From Hyphomicrobium_A sp044507625 (GTDB lineage: Bacteria > Pseudomonadota > Alphaproteobacteria > Rhizobiales > Hyphomicrobiaceae): DNA of 64,000 nucleotides. The notes under the pieces were generated by a model. The model saw only the letters and a list, made by a program, of their open reading frames with translations. It did not search any database and was not told the DNA's origin. The stretch lies in the NCBI GenBank assembly GCA_044507625.1, contig JBIQJE010000017.1, forward strand, positions 10,803-74,802. Reading direction: 5' to 3'. Below are positions 19,702-29,009 of this stretch, one piece after another. A program made the translations under genes and the position numbers. How positions within the stretch are numbered: position 1 is the stretch's first letter; each line of letters starts with the position of its first letter.

Positions 19702-20571
19702 ATGGTCAGCACCAAGCTTTCCGTGCGCGCGACCGATCACGCCATCGCGCAGGCCATCGAGGGGGCGCTCAGCGAGGCGGAAACGGCCGACGCCGTGACC
19801 CTGTTCGAGGACGGCCCGCACGCTTGGCGCATCGAAGCCTACTGGCAGGCGCGCACGGAGGCCGAAGCCGCCGCGGCAAATCTTGCGGCGCGCATCGGCC
19901 CTGAGCTGCCGCCCTACGAACTGGAAGATCTTGCCGAGCTCAACTGGGTCGCGATCTCCCAGGCTGCGCTGCCACCGGTGACGGCGGGGCGTTTCGTCGT
20001 GCACGGCAGCCATGATCGCGAGCGCGTTCCCTACGGCCCGCGCTCCATTCTCATCGATGCGAACGAAGCGTTCGGCACGGCGCACCATGCGACGACCCTC
20101 GGCTGCCTTCTCACCATCGACCGGCTGGCGCGCATGCACCGCTTCGCGCGGGTGCTGGATCTCGGCTGCGGATCGGGCGTGCTCGCGATCGCAGCGGCAC
20201 GGGCGCTGCCCTCTGCGCGCGTTTTCGCCTCGGATAACGATCCCATCGCCGTCGATGTGGCGCGCACCAATGCCGAAGCAAACGGCGTACGGCAGATCAC
20301 GTTCGCCTGCACCGCCGGGCTTGCGCACCCGACGCTACGCGCGGCCGCGCCCTTCGATCTCGTCATCGCCAACATTCTTGCCGGCCCGCTGCGCGGCCTC
20401 GCGGGCGACGTCGGCGCCAGCCTGCGGCCGGGTGGCTTCACGGTGCTGTCGGGCATTCTCAACCCGGAAGCGCCCGCGGTCGTGGCCGCTTATCTGGCGC
20501 ACGGCTTCACCCTGATGGAGCGTCGCCGCATCGGGGACTGGACGACCCTGACGCTGCGCCGCCGCGCCTGA
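19702..20571 (+). CDS. prmA: Ribosomal protein L11 methyltransferase-like protein
   Basis: SAM-dependent methyltransferase that trimethylates ribosomal protein L11 in characterised bacteria. The 289-residue protein contains the SAM-binding motif VLDLGCGSGVLAIAAAR (about residues 151-167), the acidic motif II ASDNDPIAVD, and the PrmA-type motif LVIANILAGPL, where NILA replaces the NPPF of DNA methyltransferases. The N-terminal third, with the GPRSILIDANEAFGTAHHATT block, matches the family's substrate-binding linker. ATG 19702 is used because longer in-frame starts fall inside the upstream gene. The next gene starts 80 bp downstream. Confidence 0.9.
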   Translation: MVSTKLSVRATDHAIAQAIEGALSEAETADAVTLFEDGPHAWRIEAYWQARTEAEAAAANLAARIGPELPPYELEDLAELNWVAISQAALPPVTAGRFVVHGSHDRERVPYGPRSILIDANEAFGTAHHATTLGCLLTIDRLARMHRFARVLDLGCGSGVLAIAAARALPSARVFASDNDPIAVDVARTNAEANGVRQITFACTAGLAHPTLRAAAPFDLVIANILAGPLRGLAGDVGASLRPGGFTVLSGILNPEAPAVVAAYLAHGFTLMERRRIGDWTTLTLRRRA

Positions 20572-20651
20572 GGTTGCAGAAGCAGTCGTCGCGGCGCCAA
20601 ATTGACGGGAGCGATTTGCCGCCAGGGCGCGCTGAGCATAAACAGGCAGTC

Positions 20652-22466
20652 ATGTTCCAGACCTTCGAAAGCCAGTCCGAGCGCGGCGACGCCGCACACC
20701 GCATCAAGGAGCTGCGCCGGCTGATGGCCGCCGCCAAGCTCGACGCGTACCTCGTGCCCCGCGCCGACGAGCATCAGGGCGAATACGTGCCCGCTTCCGC
20801 CGCCCGCCTCAAATGGCTAACGGGGTTTTCCGGCTCGGCGGGCCTCGCCGTCATCGCCAAGCGGGCTGCGGTGCTGTTCGTCGACGGGCGCTACACCGTG
20901 CAAGCGCGCGCGGAAGTCGAACCGGAACTCATGGATGTCTCGCTGCTGCCGCGCGGGCGCATCGGGGAATGGCTGAGCGAGAAGCTCGCACGGGGTGCGC
21001 GCGTCGGCTTCGATCCCCGGCTGCACACCATCGCCGAGGTGGAACGGCTGGAAGCGACGCTCGCTCCACGCGGTATCAAGCTGGTGCCGACGCCGCGCAA
21101 TCTCGTCGACCGTGTGTGGGGACGCGAGCGCCCGGCACCACCCGACGATCCCGTCTCGTTGCATCCGGTCAAGTTCGCCGGGCGCTCGGCGCAGGACAAG
21201 ATCGCCGACATCCAGAAGCTGCTGAAGGCCGAGCGGCAGGACGCCGTGGTGCTGACGCTCAGCGATTCCGTCGCGTGGGTCTTCAACATCCGCGGATCGG
21301 ATATCCCGCACACGCCGGTGGCGCTTGCGTTTGCCATTGTGCCCGTGACCGGCAAGCCGGAACTCTTCATCGCGCCGGAAAAGCTCCCGCCTATGGTGCG
21401 CACGCAGCTCGAAGGCTTCGCGCGCATCGGCCCGCCGGATGCCCTCGCGGCACGCCTCAAGGCGCTGAGGGATGCGGGCAAGCGGGTTCGGCTCGATCCC
21501 AATACCGCGGGCTTCTCGATTGCGCGAGCGCTCGGCGGGGCGCGCAAGATCGCGCGCGGACCCGACCCCGTGCTGGCGCTCAAGGCCATCAAAAACGCCA
21601 CCGAGATCAAGGGCGCGCGCGCGGCGCACCTGCGCGACGGCGTTGCGGTGACGCGCTTTCTCGCGTGGCTCGACGGCGCCGTCGCGTCGGGCACGGTGGA
21701 CGAGATTGAAGCCGTGCGCCGGCTGGAAGGCTTCCGCCGCGAAACCAACCAGCTGCGCGAGATTTCCTTCGATACCATCTCGGGCAGCGGGCCGAACGGG
21801 GCCATCGTGCACTATCGCGTGTCGGAGGCGACGAACCGCAAGCTGCGCAACGGCGAGCTGTTCCTGATCGACAGCGGCGCGCAGTACCTCGACGGCACGA
21901 CGGACATCACGCGCACCGTCGCCATCGGCAAGCCGACGAACGAAATGCGCGAGCGCTTCACGCTCGTGCTCAAGGGGCACATCGGCATCGCGACGGCGCG
22001 GTTTCCAAAGGGCACGCGCGGCATCGATCTGGACCCGTTCGCGCGGCGCGCGCTGTGGCAGGCAGGGCTCGACTTCGATCACGGCACCGGCCACGGCATC
22101 GGCAGCTATCTGTCCGTGCACGAGGGCCCGCAATCGATCTCACGCGCGGGGATGGCGGTGCTGGAGCCCGGCATGATCATCTCCAACGAGCCGGGGTATT
22201 ACAAAGAGGGCGCCTACGGCATCCGCATCGAGAACCTCGCGCTGGTGACGCCGCTGGAAAAGCCTGCCGGCGCGGACCGCGAGATGATGGGCTTCGAGAC
22301 GCTGACGCTGGCGCCCATCGACCGGCGGCTCATCGTGAAGGAGATGCTGACGGCGGAGGAGCTCGCGTGGCTCGACGCCTATCACGCCCGCGCTGAAGCC
22401 GCGCTGGCCGGCGATCTCGATGGCGAGACACGGGCCTGGCTCAAAGAGGCGACCGCGCCGCTGTAG
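20652..22466 (+). CDS. Aminopeptidase P family metallopeptidase
   Basis: Xaa-Pro aminopeptidase (M24B), which removes an N-terminal residue preceding proline. The 604-residue length is that of the long aminopeptidase P form with two creatinase-like N-terminal domains (about 1-320) ahead of the pita-bread catalytic domain. All five metal ligands are visible: two aspartates in FLIDSGAQYLDGTTDITRT, the histidine in HGTGHGIGSYLSVHEGP, the glutamate in IISNEPGYY and the glutamate in YGIRIENLALV. The ATG at 20652 is preferred because longer frames begin with TTG right at the prmA end. It is probably cytosolic and involved in proline-containing peptide turnover; no signal peptide is seen. Confidence 0.9.
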   Translation: MFQTFESQSERGDAAHRIKELRRLMAAAKLDAYLVPRADEHQGEYVPASAARLKWLTGFSGSAGLAVIAKRAAVLFVDGRYTVQARAEVEPELMDVSLLPRGRIGEWLSEKLARGARVGFDPRLHTIAEVERLEATLAPRGIKLVPTPRNLVDRVWGRERPAPPDDPVSLHPVKFAGRSAQDKIADIQKLLKAERQDAVVLTLSDSVAWVFNIRGSDIPHTPVALAFAIVPVTGKPELFIAPEKLPPMVRTQLEGFARIGPPDALAARLKALRDAGKRVRLDPNTAGFSIARALGGARKIARGPDPVLALKAIKNATEIKGARAAHLRDGVAVTRFLAWLDGAVASGTVDEIEAVRRLEGFRRETNQLREISFDTISGSGPNGAIVHYRVSEATNRKLRNGELFLIDSGAQYLDGTTDITRTVAIGKPTNEMRERFTLVLKGHIGIATARFPKGTRGIDLDPFARRALWQAGLDFDHGTGHGIGSYLSVHEGPQSISRAGMAVLEPGMIISNEPGYYKEGAYGIRIENLALVTPLEKPAGADREMMGFETLTLAPIDRRLIVKEMLTAEELAWLDAYHARAEAALAGDLDGETRAWLKEATAPL

Positions 22467-22519
22467 GCGGGAGCGGTGAGCGATGCCGATATAAACCCTT
22501 GCCCAATCACGCCTTGAAG

Positions 22520-22575
22520 CTGGCGTAGACCCCGGCCTGCGCCGGGGAGACTCCGGCCTGCGCCGGGTGACGGGG
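22520..22575. repeat. Dispersed palindromic repeat, tandem copy
   Basis: Two adjoining copies of a palindrome built on CCCCGGCCTGCGCCGGGG flanked by CTGGCGTAGA on the left and TGACGG on the right. The same unit recurs at 22879-22914 and, more diverged, at 38950-38984. Confidence 0.7.
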
Positions 22576-22653
22576 GCTAAGCACGCCAACCTCTTCACGC
22601 CAGGAAGGTGCAGCGAAGCTTCGCGATCTCGATAGCGCCTTTCACGCTGGGTC

Positions 22654-22698
22654 CCGGGTCAGCGCTCGGCTTTGCCTCGCTTGCCCGGGATGACAGCA
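22654..22698. repeat. Dispersed palindromic repeat, longer-loop variant
   Basis: A palindrome with arms GTCCCGGGT and TGCCCGGGATGAC separated by a loop of about 20 bases. The arms resemble the neighbouring repeats, but the loop sequence differs. Confidence 0.5.
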
Positions 22699-22878
22699 CG
22701 AGGCATCTGCCGTCAGGCACCCCGTAACTCGTCACCGTCATCCTGGCGCCGTTAGGCACCCGCTTCAACACCGTCTTCGCGGCGTAGGCCGGGATCTCCG
22801 CAACCGTCCACGATTGGGACGCGGTGTGGGCGACGGCGCGGCGACGGCGATAAATGTCTACGCGATCGTGTATCGAGG

Positions 22879-22914
22879 CTGGCGTAGACCTCGGCCTGCA
22901 CCGGGGTGACGGTC
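22879..22914. repeat. Dispersed palindromic repeat
   Basis: A single copy of the CTGGCGTAGA-CCTCGGCCTGCACCGGGG-TGACGG unit, matching the tandem pair at 22520-22575 at most positions. Confidence 0.65.
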
Positions 22915-22935
22915 GGATGCGGGATAGCGTGTCCG

Positions 22936-24189
22936 TCAGCTACCGGAAGCGGTCTTTAGCGGGGGCTCGTCGAGACGCTGCTTCAAGATCTCGGGTGTCA
23001 GGCCGAAGTCCTCGAGCGCGTAGCTGTGCTTGCCGTGCTTGTCGCTCGGATGCTCGGCGAGCCACTGCTGCGCCCGAGCCTTGAGCCCCGGATCGGCGGG
23101 ATAGCCGAGGCGCTCGTAGATCGACACCGCCATCGCCGCCGGATCGCGCACCAGATCGTCGTACTGGACATGCACGATCTGATCGCGCGGCAGGTTCTTC
23201 ATCGCCGCACGGCCGGCGGCGGCGCAACGTTCTGCCAGATCGAGCGCGAACTCGCCGACATTGTGCAGGTCCACCGTGTCGGACGTCATGCACCAGGTGA
23301 CGGCGGCGAGGCTCGCCAGCGAAGGCACCGTCTTCATCGGATCGCGCTGCGTATAGACAATGCGCGCGTCGGGATAGACCTCGAGCAGATGCTTCAGGCC
23401 CGAAAGATGGTTGGGACACTTCAACACCCAGTGGCGGTTCGGGTTGAGCCACTGCAGCGCCTGAAGCTGACGCTTGTGCATGCGATAGGCATCCGCGTGG
23501 GCGCGGTCATCCCACCAGCGCCAGAAGCTCGGAACGTTCGCGAAGTCGAAGCCCGGCGGCACAAGGAAGTGGTTGCGGAAGAGGTGATAGCACTCCTCCG
23601 GATCGTCGATCTCGATGGGGTGGATCTTGTTGAACTCGGGCCCGACGAAATTCAGCAGCTTTAGACGGTTCTTCGCCTCTCGGTAGCGGCCGTCCTTGCC
23701 GCCCTGATGGTTGCCGACCTTGCGCGGAAAGGGGGAATAGCCCTCCCAGAACGGCAGGTAGCGCGCGCCCGAATGGAGGGACAGCAGCCGCTGCAAAAGC
23801 GTCGTGCCGGTACGCGCGAGCCCGAGTACGAACAGGGGCCGTTCGATCTTTTCCTCGAGGATCTCGGGATGGCGCGCGATGAGATCCTCGAGGGCGAGCG
23901 CGTTGTCCATGCTCTTGAGGAACTGGTCGCGGATCACGAGTGCGCCGAAGAGCGAAAGATCGGCGTCGTTGCTGTTGAAGGCCTCCGCGCGGGCGGGGAG
24001 CGCGCGCCGGAATTCGGGCGTCCAGTCGTCGCGGCCGTATTTGCGCTCGGTGGCGCGCATCTGGCGCTCGAAGTCGATGCTCGGCCAGAGCCCGAGCGCC
24101 TTTACGAGCGGCCCGAGCTTGTTGAAGAGGCGAAGCGGCAAGGGAGGGCCGAGACGGACTCCAGAAGATAGACGGCGTCTCCTCAGCAT
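22936..24189 (-). CDS. Sulfotransferase family protein
   Basis: A 417-residue protein with the PAPS-dependent sulfotransferase fold. The 5'-phosphosulfate loop LGLARTGTTLLQ is at residues 122-133. The 3'-phosphate region appears as ARIVYTQRDPMKTVPS, with the expected Arg and Ser. The PNHLSGLKHLLEVYP segment is typical of the Sulfotransfer_3 group. About 110 residues precede the core and contain no clear signal peptide. The acceptor is unknown; related bacterial enzymes act on lipids, sugars or small molecules. The gene stands alone, with a repeat-rich spacer downstream and ligA on the same strand 71 bp upstream, so it could be read from the ligA transcript. Confidence 0.85.
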   Translation of the reverse strand: MLRRRRLSSGVRLGPPLPLRLFNKLGPLVKALGLWPSIDFERQMRATERKYGRDDWTPEFRRALPARAEAFNSNDADLSLFGALVIRDQFLKSMDNALALEDLIARHPEILEEKIERPLFVLGLARTGTTLLQRLLSLHSGARYLPFWEGYSPFPRKVGNHQGGKDGRYREAKNRLKLLNFVGPEFNKIHPIEIDDPEECYHLFRNHFLVPPGFDFANVPSFWRWWDDRAHADAYRMHKRQLQALQWLNPNRHWVLKCPNHLSGLKHLLEVYPDARIVYTQRDPMKTVPSLASLAAVTWCMTSDTVDLHNVGEFALDLAERCAAAGRAAMKNLPRDQIVHVQYDDLVRDPAAMAVSIYERLGYPADPGLKARAQQWLAEHPSDKHGKHSYALEDFGLTPEILKQRLDEPPLKTASGS

Positions 24190-24260
24190 TCACTCGTCCC
24201 TATGTTGGCGTTCACGGCCCCACACTCGTACCGACTCGATGTTGTATGTCTATCCGGCAA

Positions 24261-26393
24261 CTAGTCGCGATCCGCTGCGCCGGTCAACCGCAGCCATTCG
24301 GCCTCATCCAGCACCGTGACGCCCAGCTCGCGCGCCTTCGACAGCTTCGAGCCGGCATCGGCCCCCGCAACTACATAGTCAGTCTTTTTCGAAACGGAAC
24401 CCGCGACCTTCGCGCCCAGCCGCTCGGCCTGGGCCTTGGCCTCGCCGCGGGTCAGCAATGTGAGGGTTCCGGTGAAAACCACCGTCTTGCCCGCGACGGC
24501 GGAGCTCGTATCGACGGCTTCGAGGGGCTGGGGCGAGACCTCCTTCAAGAGATCGTCAACCACGCGCACATTGTGCGGCTCGGCGAAGAAGTCGGCGATG
24601 GCCTGGGCGACGACCTCGCCGATGCCCTCGATGTTGTCGAGCTCCTTGAAGGCTTCGGCGTCCTTGCCCTTCGCCGCTTCGAGCATCGCGGTGCGGAAGC
24701 TTTCCGCGGTGCCGTAGAAGCGCGCAAGGAGCTTCGCCGTCGTCTCGCCCACATGGCGGATGCCGAGGGCGAAGATGAAGCGATCGAGCGCGATGTTGCG
24801 GCGGGCGGCGATGGCCGCAAAGAGCTTCGTCGCCGATTGCGGGCCCCAACCCTCGCGGGTCTCGAGCTTGTCGGCGGAACGGGCGTCGCGGGAGGCGAGC
24901 GTGAAGATGTCCTCCGGCGACTGGATCAGCTTGTCGTCGTAGAACGCCTGGATGTTCTTTTCCCCGAGGCCTTCGATGTCGAAGGCATTGCGCGACACGA
25001 AGTGCTTGAGGCGCTCGACGCGCTGCGCAGGACAGATTAGCCCGCCGGTGCAGCGGCGCACGACATCGACGCGGCCCGTCTTCTCGTTCACCTCGCGCAC
25101 CGCGTGGCTTTTGCAGATGGGACACAGGGCGGGGAACTTATAGGGCTTCGCGCCCTTGGGGCGCTTCTCGGGAACGATGCCGACGATCTGCGGAATGACG
25201 TCGCCGGCACGCTGAACGATGACGGTATCGCCGACGCGCACGTCCTTGCGCGCGATCTCGTCCTCGTTGTGCAGCGTCGCGTTGGTGACGACGACGCCGC
25301 CGACCGTTACCGGCTCGAGGCGGGCGACCGGCGTCAGCGCGCCGGTACGGCCGACCTGGATGTCGATGCCGTTGAGGATGGTCATCGCCTGCTGGGCGGG
25401 GAATTTGTGCGCGATGGCCCAGCGGGGCGATCGCGAGACGAAGCCGAGCCGCTCCTGCAGATCGAGCCGGTTCACCTTGTAGACGATGCCGTCGATGTCA
25501 TAGGCCAGCGTGGCGCGATCGGCGGCGAGCTCGTCGTAGTAGGCGATGAGCTCATCGGCGCCCGAGCAGAGGCGCGCCAGCTTGTTCACCGGCAAACCCC
25601 AGCCCGCGAAGGCGGCATCGACGCCCGACTGTGTGTCGGCGGGCAGCGAAGATGCCTCGCCCCACGCATAGGCGAAGAAGCGCAGCGGGCGGGACGCGGT
25701 GATCGATGGATCGAGCTGGCGCAGCGAGCCGGCAGCCGCGTTGCGCGGATTGGCGAACACCTTGCCGCCGCTCGCCGCCTGGCTTTCATTGAGGGCAGCG
25801 AAGTCATCGCGCGTCATGTAGATCTCGCCGCGCACATCGATGATCGCGGGAATCTTGCGGCCGTGCAATTCGTGCGGGATCTCGGCGATGGTCATGACGT
25901 TGCGGGTGACGTTCTCGCCCTCCATGCCGTCGCCGCGCGTCGCAGCTTCGACGAGCCTACCGTCCGCATAGCGCAGCGAGATCGACAGGCCGTCGATCTT
26001 CGGCTCGGCCATGAACGCGAGCGGGGCGTCATCGGGCAGGCGTAGGAAGCGATGCACGCGCTCGACGAACTGACGCACGTCGTCGGCATCGAAGGCGTTG
26101 CCGAGGGACAGCATCGGCACGTGATGGCGCACCTTGCCGAACCCTTCGGCGACGGGCGCGCCGATGCGGCGGGAGGGGCTGTCGGGGCGTACGAGCTTGG
26201 GGAACCGCGCCTCGATCGCATCGTTGCGCCGGCGCAGGGCATCATATTCGGCGTCGGAGATTTCCGGCGCATCCTGGCGGTAATAGAGATCGTCATGGTG
26301 GCGGATGAGCGCGGCGAGCCGCTGCAGCTCGGCGGCCGCTTCGGCCCGCTTCAGGTCGTCGACCGGTGTGGTGCTGAAATCGTTGGTGCCCAT
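24261..26393 (-). CDS. ligA: NAD-dependent DNA ligase
   Basis: Essential replicative ligase that seals nicks using NAD. The 710-residue protein has all the family domains: the Ia NAD-binding domain (HHDDLYYRQDAPEISDAEYD, about 31-51), the adenylation domain with catalytic lysine K132 in KIDG, an OB fold, a four-cysteine zinc finger (CPICKSHAV through CTGGLICPAQ), helix-hairpin-helix repeats (IEGLGEKNIQ, IEGIGEVVAQ), and a C-terminal BRCT domain (about 625-705) with GKTVVFTGTLTLLTRGEA. It lies downstream of bamD on the same strand. The 151-bp spacer holds no gene; in related genomes recN often sits there. Confidence 0.97.
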   Translation of the reverse strand: MGTNDFSTTPVDDLKRAEAAAELQRLAALIRHHDDLYYRQDAPEISDAEYDALRRRNDAIEARFPKLVRPDSPSRRIGAPVAEGFGKVRHHVPMLSLGNAFDADDVRQFVERVHRFLRLPDDAPLAFMAEPKIDGLSISLRYADGRLVEAATRGDGMEGENVTRNVMTIAEIPHELHGRKIPAIIDVRGEIYMTRDDFAALNESQAASGGKVFANPRNAAAGSLRQLDPSITASRPLRFFAYAWGEASSLPADTQSGVDAAFAGWGLPVNKLARLCSGADELIAYYDELAADRATLAYDIDGIVYKVNRLDLQERLGFVSRSPRWAIAHKFPAQQAMTILNGIDIQVGRTGALTPVARLEPVTVGGVVVTNATLHNEDEIARKDVRVGDTVIVQRAGDVIPQIVGIVPEKRPKGAKPYKFPALCPICKSHAVREVNEKTGRVDVVRRCTGGLICPAQRVERLKHFVSRNAFDIEGLGEKNIQAFYDDKLIQSPEDIFTLASRDARSADKLETREGWGPQSATKLFAAIAARRNIALDRFIFALGIRHVGETTAKLLARFYGTAESFRTAMLEAAKGKDAEAFKELDNIEGIGEVVAQAIADFFAEPHNVRVVDDLLKEVSPQPLEAVDTSSAVAGKTVVFTGTLTLLTRGEAKAQAERLGAKVAGSVSKKTDYVVAGADAGSKLSKARELGVTVLDEAEWLRLTGAADRD

Positions 26394-26544
26394 CGAGGCT
26401 CCGCGCTCGCGGTTCGCGAAGCGCTCAGCAATAGCGGATGCGGCGCAGCACGCAAACTACGCTGGGCGGGAAGATGCACAGCTCGCGGGCTGAAGCACAA
26501 GCCAGCCCATGAGCAAAAGGGCCGGGCAGGCGAACAGTGCGCGA

Positions 26545-27501
26545 TCAGGTGCTCGGCCCACCCAGGGATGACGGCGGAGGCGGCGTCTGCGGCGTGGTGG
26601 TGGCCGCCGGCCAGTCGGGCGTGGATGGCGCGGCGGGGGGCGCAGGAGCGCGGGGCACCGGGCTTGCCGCGGGCGGCTTCGGCGTCTTGGTGTGGCCCTG
26701 CAGAACATCGGTCATCCAGGAGCCCTGGCTGACCTGCGGCATCAGGCCCTGCTTCTGCAGTAGAGCGTAGGAGTCCTTGTACCAGGGCGAATTGGGGAAG
26801 TTGTGCCCCAGCACGGCGGCGGCGTTCTGCGCCTCCGGTGCGATGCCGAGCGCGAGGTACGAGGCGGCCAGCCGGTAGAGCGCTTCCTCGACGTGCGCGG
26901 TCGTCTGGTAGTCGGTGACGACGGTCTTGAAGCGGTTGATGGCGGCGATGTGGTTGCCGTTCTTGAGATAGTAGCGCCCGACCTCCATCTCCTGCGCGGC
27001 GAGCGTGTCCTCGCAGACGCGAATCTGGTTGTCGGCCTTCTGCGCATACGGGCTGTCCGGGTAGCGCGTCTTCAGGGTCTTGAGCTGCGCCAGCGCCTTG
27101 CGCGTCGCATCCTGATCGCGGTTCGGCTGCTTCATCTGATCGAAGTAGGACTGCGCGATGATGTGGTGGGCGAGCGGCGCTTCCTTGGTGCCGGGGTGCA
27201 TCGTCGTATAGCGCTCGGCGGCGGCGATGGCCTCCGGCGTCTTGTTGGCCTTGTAGTAGGCGTAGGCGGCCATCACGATGGCGCGGCGCGCTTCCGGCGA
27301 ATAGGGATGCTCGCGGTCGACGTCTTCGAATTTCTTGGCCGCGTCCTCGAAGCTGCCCTTGGCCATGAGCGCGTCGGCGTCGGCGAACATTTTCGAGGGC
27401 GGATCGGGGTTGAGAGCGCGCACGGCGTCATTGGAGGCACATCCGGCGAGAACCGCCGCGACGGCAAGCATCGCCAGCCCCTTGAGGGCTCGCTGACACA
27501 T
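26545..27501 (-). CDS. bamD: Outer membrane assembly lipoprotein BamD
   Basis: Outer-membrane lipoprotein of the BAM complex, which folds beta-barrel proteins. The start at 27501 has GGGAAG 7 nt upstream and gives a compact lipoprotein signal with lipobox LAGC, so Cys21 would be lipidated; an in-frame ATG 36 bp earlier is less likely. The mature region is five TPR-like helical repeats (DADALMAKGSFEDAAKKFED, YAYYKANKTPEAIAAAERYT and similar). The product is 318 residues. The last 50 or so residues form a Pro/Ala-rich tail absent from E. coli BamD and probably disordered. It lies between lpxC and ligA at the end of the dcw supercluster. Confidence 0.92.
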   Translation of the reverse strand: MCQRALKGLAMLAVAAVLAGCASNDAVRALNPDPPSKMFADADALMAKGSFEDAAKKFEDVDREHPYSPEARRAIVMAAYAYYKANKTPEAIAAAERYTTMHPGTKEAPLAHHIIAQSYFDQMKQPNRDQDATRKALAQLKTLKTRYPDSPYAQKADNQIRVCEDTLAAQEMEVGRYYLKNGNHIAAINRFKTVVTDYQTTAHVEEALYRLAASYLALGIAPEAQNAAAVLGHNFPNSPWYKDSYALLQKQGLMPQVSQGSWMTDVLQGHTKTPKPPAASPVPRAPAPPAAPSTPDWPAATTTPQTPPPPSSLGGPST

Positions 27502-27730
27502 GCGCCGGCTTCCCGTGATTTTCCCCACCTGCGGCATCCGCTGTTCTGATTGGATCCCGGGTTTTCCGGGTATCCAGCTACCCCTAGCACATACCGCAAG
27601 CGCGGCGATACCGCGGCGGATGCCTGTTCCACATGGTGTAGTCGGCTAGGTGATGATTATGGTTCTTCTAGGACTTGGGGCCATACGCCGACACTCGATC
27701 CCAATTCCGCCGGCCCCATTGCCGGCTCTC

Positions 27731-27759
27731 AAAACTGCAACGCGGCCCCGAAGGCCGCG
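27731..27759 (-). terminator. Probable terminator of lpxC
   Basis: A perfect 7-bp GC stem (27741-27747 with 27753-27759, loop CCGAA) lies about 30 bp beyond the lpxC stop. Read on the minus strand it is followed by TTGCAGTTTT. The T-tract is interrupted, so efficiency is uncertain. Between it and bamD, around 27551-27575, lies a further palindrome (GGATCCCGGG...CCGGGTATCC). Confidence 0.5.
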
Positions 27760-27788
27760 CGCAGGATTCTCTCTCTCAAGGTCCGGGC

Positions 27789-28724
27789 TTACTCGCCCGC
27801 CGCGATCGCGTAGCGCAGATCGACCTGCTTGGTCTCGCGGACATGGGGAGCCGTGGCGACGGTCCATGCCTGCGGATCGGCCAGCAGCGCCTGCACGACG
27901 AGGGAGTTGAGACGGTGGCCGCCCTTCACCGAACGGAAGGCTGCGAGCAACGGCTTGCCGGCAAGGGCAAGATCGCCCACGGCGTCCAGCATCTTGTGGC
28001 GGACGAACTCCTGCGGGTAGCGGAGACCGTCGCGGTTCATGATCTTATCTTCGCCGATGGCGATGGTGTTGGTGAGGTTGGCTCCCAGCGCGAGACCGGC
28101 TTTCCACAGTCTCTCTACGTCGCTCATGAAGCCGAAGGTGCGGGCCCGGGAAATTTCGTGGCGGAATACGCCGGGGCTCATTTCGAAGGAGAGGCGCTGG
28201 TTGCCGATCAGCGGGGTGGGAAAGTCTATCTCGACGTCTACGTGGAAACCGGCGTGGGGAAGTAGCTCACCCCAGCACTCGCCTTCCTCGACGCGGACCG
28301 GTTTCAGCACCTTGATATACCGGCGCGGCGCCTGCAGCTCGCGGATGCCGACATCGTCGATCAGATCGACGAAGGGTGCCGCGCTGCCGTCCATGATCGG
28401 CACTTCTTTGCTGTCGATCTCGATGATGCAGTTATCGACGGCAAGACCGCGCAGGGCGGCCAGAAGGTGCTCGACGGTGCCGACGGTGATGCCGGCATCG
28501 TTTCCGATGACCGTGCACAGCGTGAGATTTTTGACGTGCTCTACGCTGGCAGGAATTTCCGCGACCACCCGGCCGCGCTTGGTGACAAGAAAACGGAGCC
28601 CAGTATCGGCAGCTGCAGGATGCAGGATGACCGAAACTGGCGCTCCGCTATGGACCCCCGTCCCTGTCACCTCGATCTCGCGCGCGATCGTGGTTTGCCG
28701 CGCACCGATGAATCGATTCGACAT
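27789..28724 (-). CDS. lpxC: UDP-3-O-acyl-N-acetylglucosamine deacetylase
   Basis: Zinc enzyme for the first committed step of lipid A synthesis; cytosolic. The 311-residue protein carries the metal-site segment TVGTVEHLLAALRG (first His), HKMLDAVGDLAL (second His and Asp ligands) and KGGHRLNSLVVQALL (catalytic His). It opens with the standard RQTTIAREIEVTGTGVHSG. The start at 28724 has GAGGGA 9 nt upstream; a start 66 bp earlier is possible but lacks support. It follows ftsZ by 285 bp on the same strand and probably has its own promoter in the AT-richer gap. Confidence 0.96.
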   Translation of the reverse strand: MSNRFIGARQTTIAREIEVTGTGVHSGAPVSVILHPAAADTGLRFLVTKRGRVVAEIPASVEHVKNLTLCTVIGNDAGITVGTVEHLLAALRGLAVDNCIIEIDSKEVPIMDGSAAPFVDLIDDVGIRELQAPRRYIKVLKPVRVEEGECWGELLPHAGFHVDVEIDFPTPLIGNQRLSFEMSPGVFRHEISRARTFGFMSDVERLWKAGLALGANLTNTIAIGEDKIMNRDGLRYPQEFVRHKMLDAVGDLALAGKPLLAAFRSVKGGHRLNSLVVQALLADPQAWTVATAPHVRETKQVDLRYAIAAGE

Positions 28725-29009
28725 TTGCGCCCGTCCCTCGATGACCTCCGGTGACCACCAGTGTGTCCTGGCTGCCACCACCCCCAACAATGTCCGTGTC
28801 CCAGATTGCGATCTTCGTTAACTTGTCGGGGCGTCTTTTTAGCTGCGCCCTAGGCAGTGCAGGGACTTAGCGAACGCTGTCGTTAACAATCGAACGATAC
28901 GCCGGGCCCACCTGCGACGCCAAATCACGGTTTCTTACTGTGTGTTACCGCGATGGTACATGTGTATTTTTGCCCGATTTTACGCACATTTTCCACAGAG
29001 GGCGCCCCC

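Larger units (their letters stand above)
22467..22935. other. Repeat-rich intergenic region
   Basis: A 469-bp gap between the aminopeptidase P and sulfotransferase genes. It shows no supportable gene but contains several copies of short GC-rich palindromic repeats, listed separately at 22520-22575, 22654-22698 and 22879-22914. Between them are degenerate fragments such as GGCCGGGATCTCC near 22788. The region looks like an accumulation site for dispersed extragenic palindromes. Confidence 0.6.

Noticed and set aside
22467..22935. CRISPR array in the repeat-rich spacer
   Set aside because: The repeats are palindromic, irregularly spaced and diverged. There are no uniform spacers and no cas genes.
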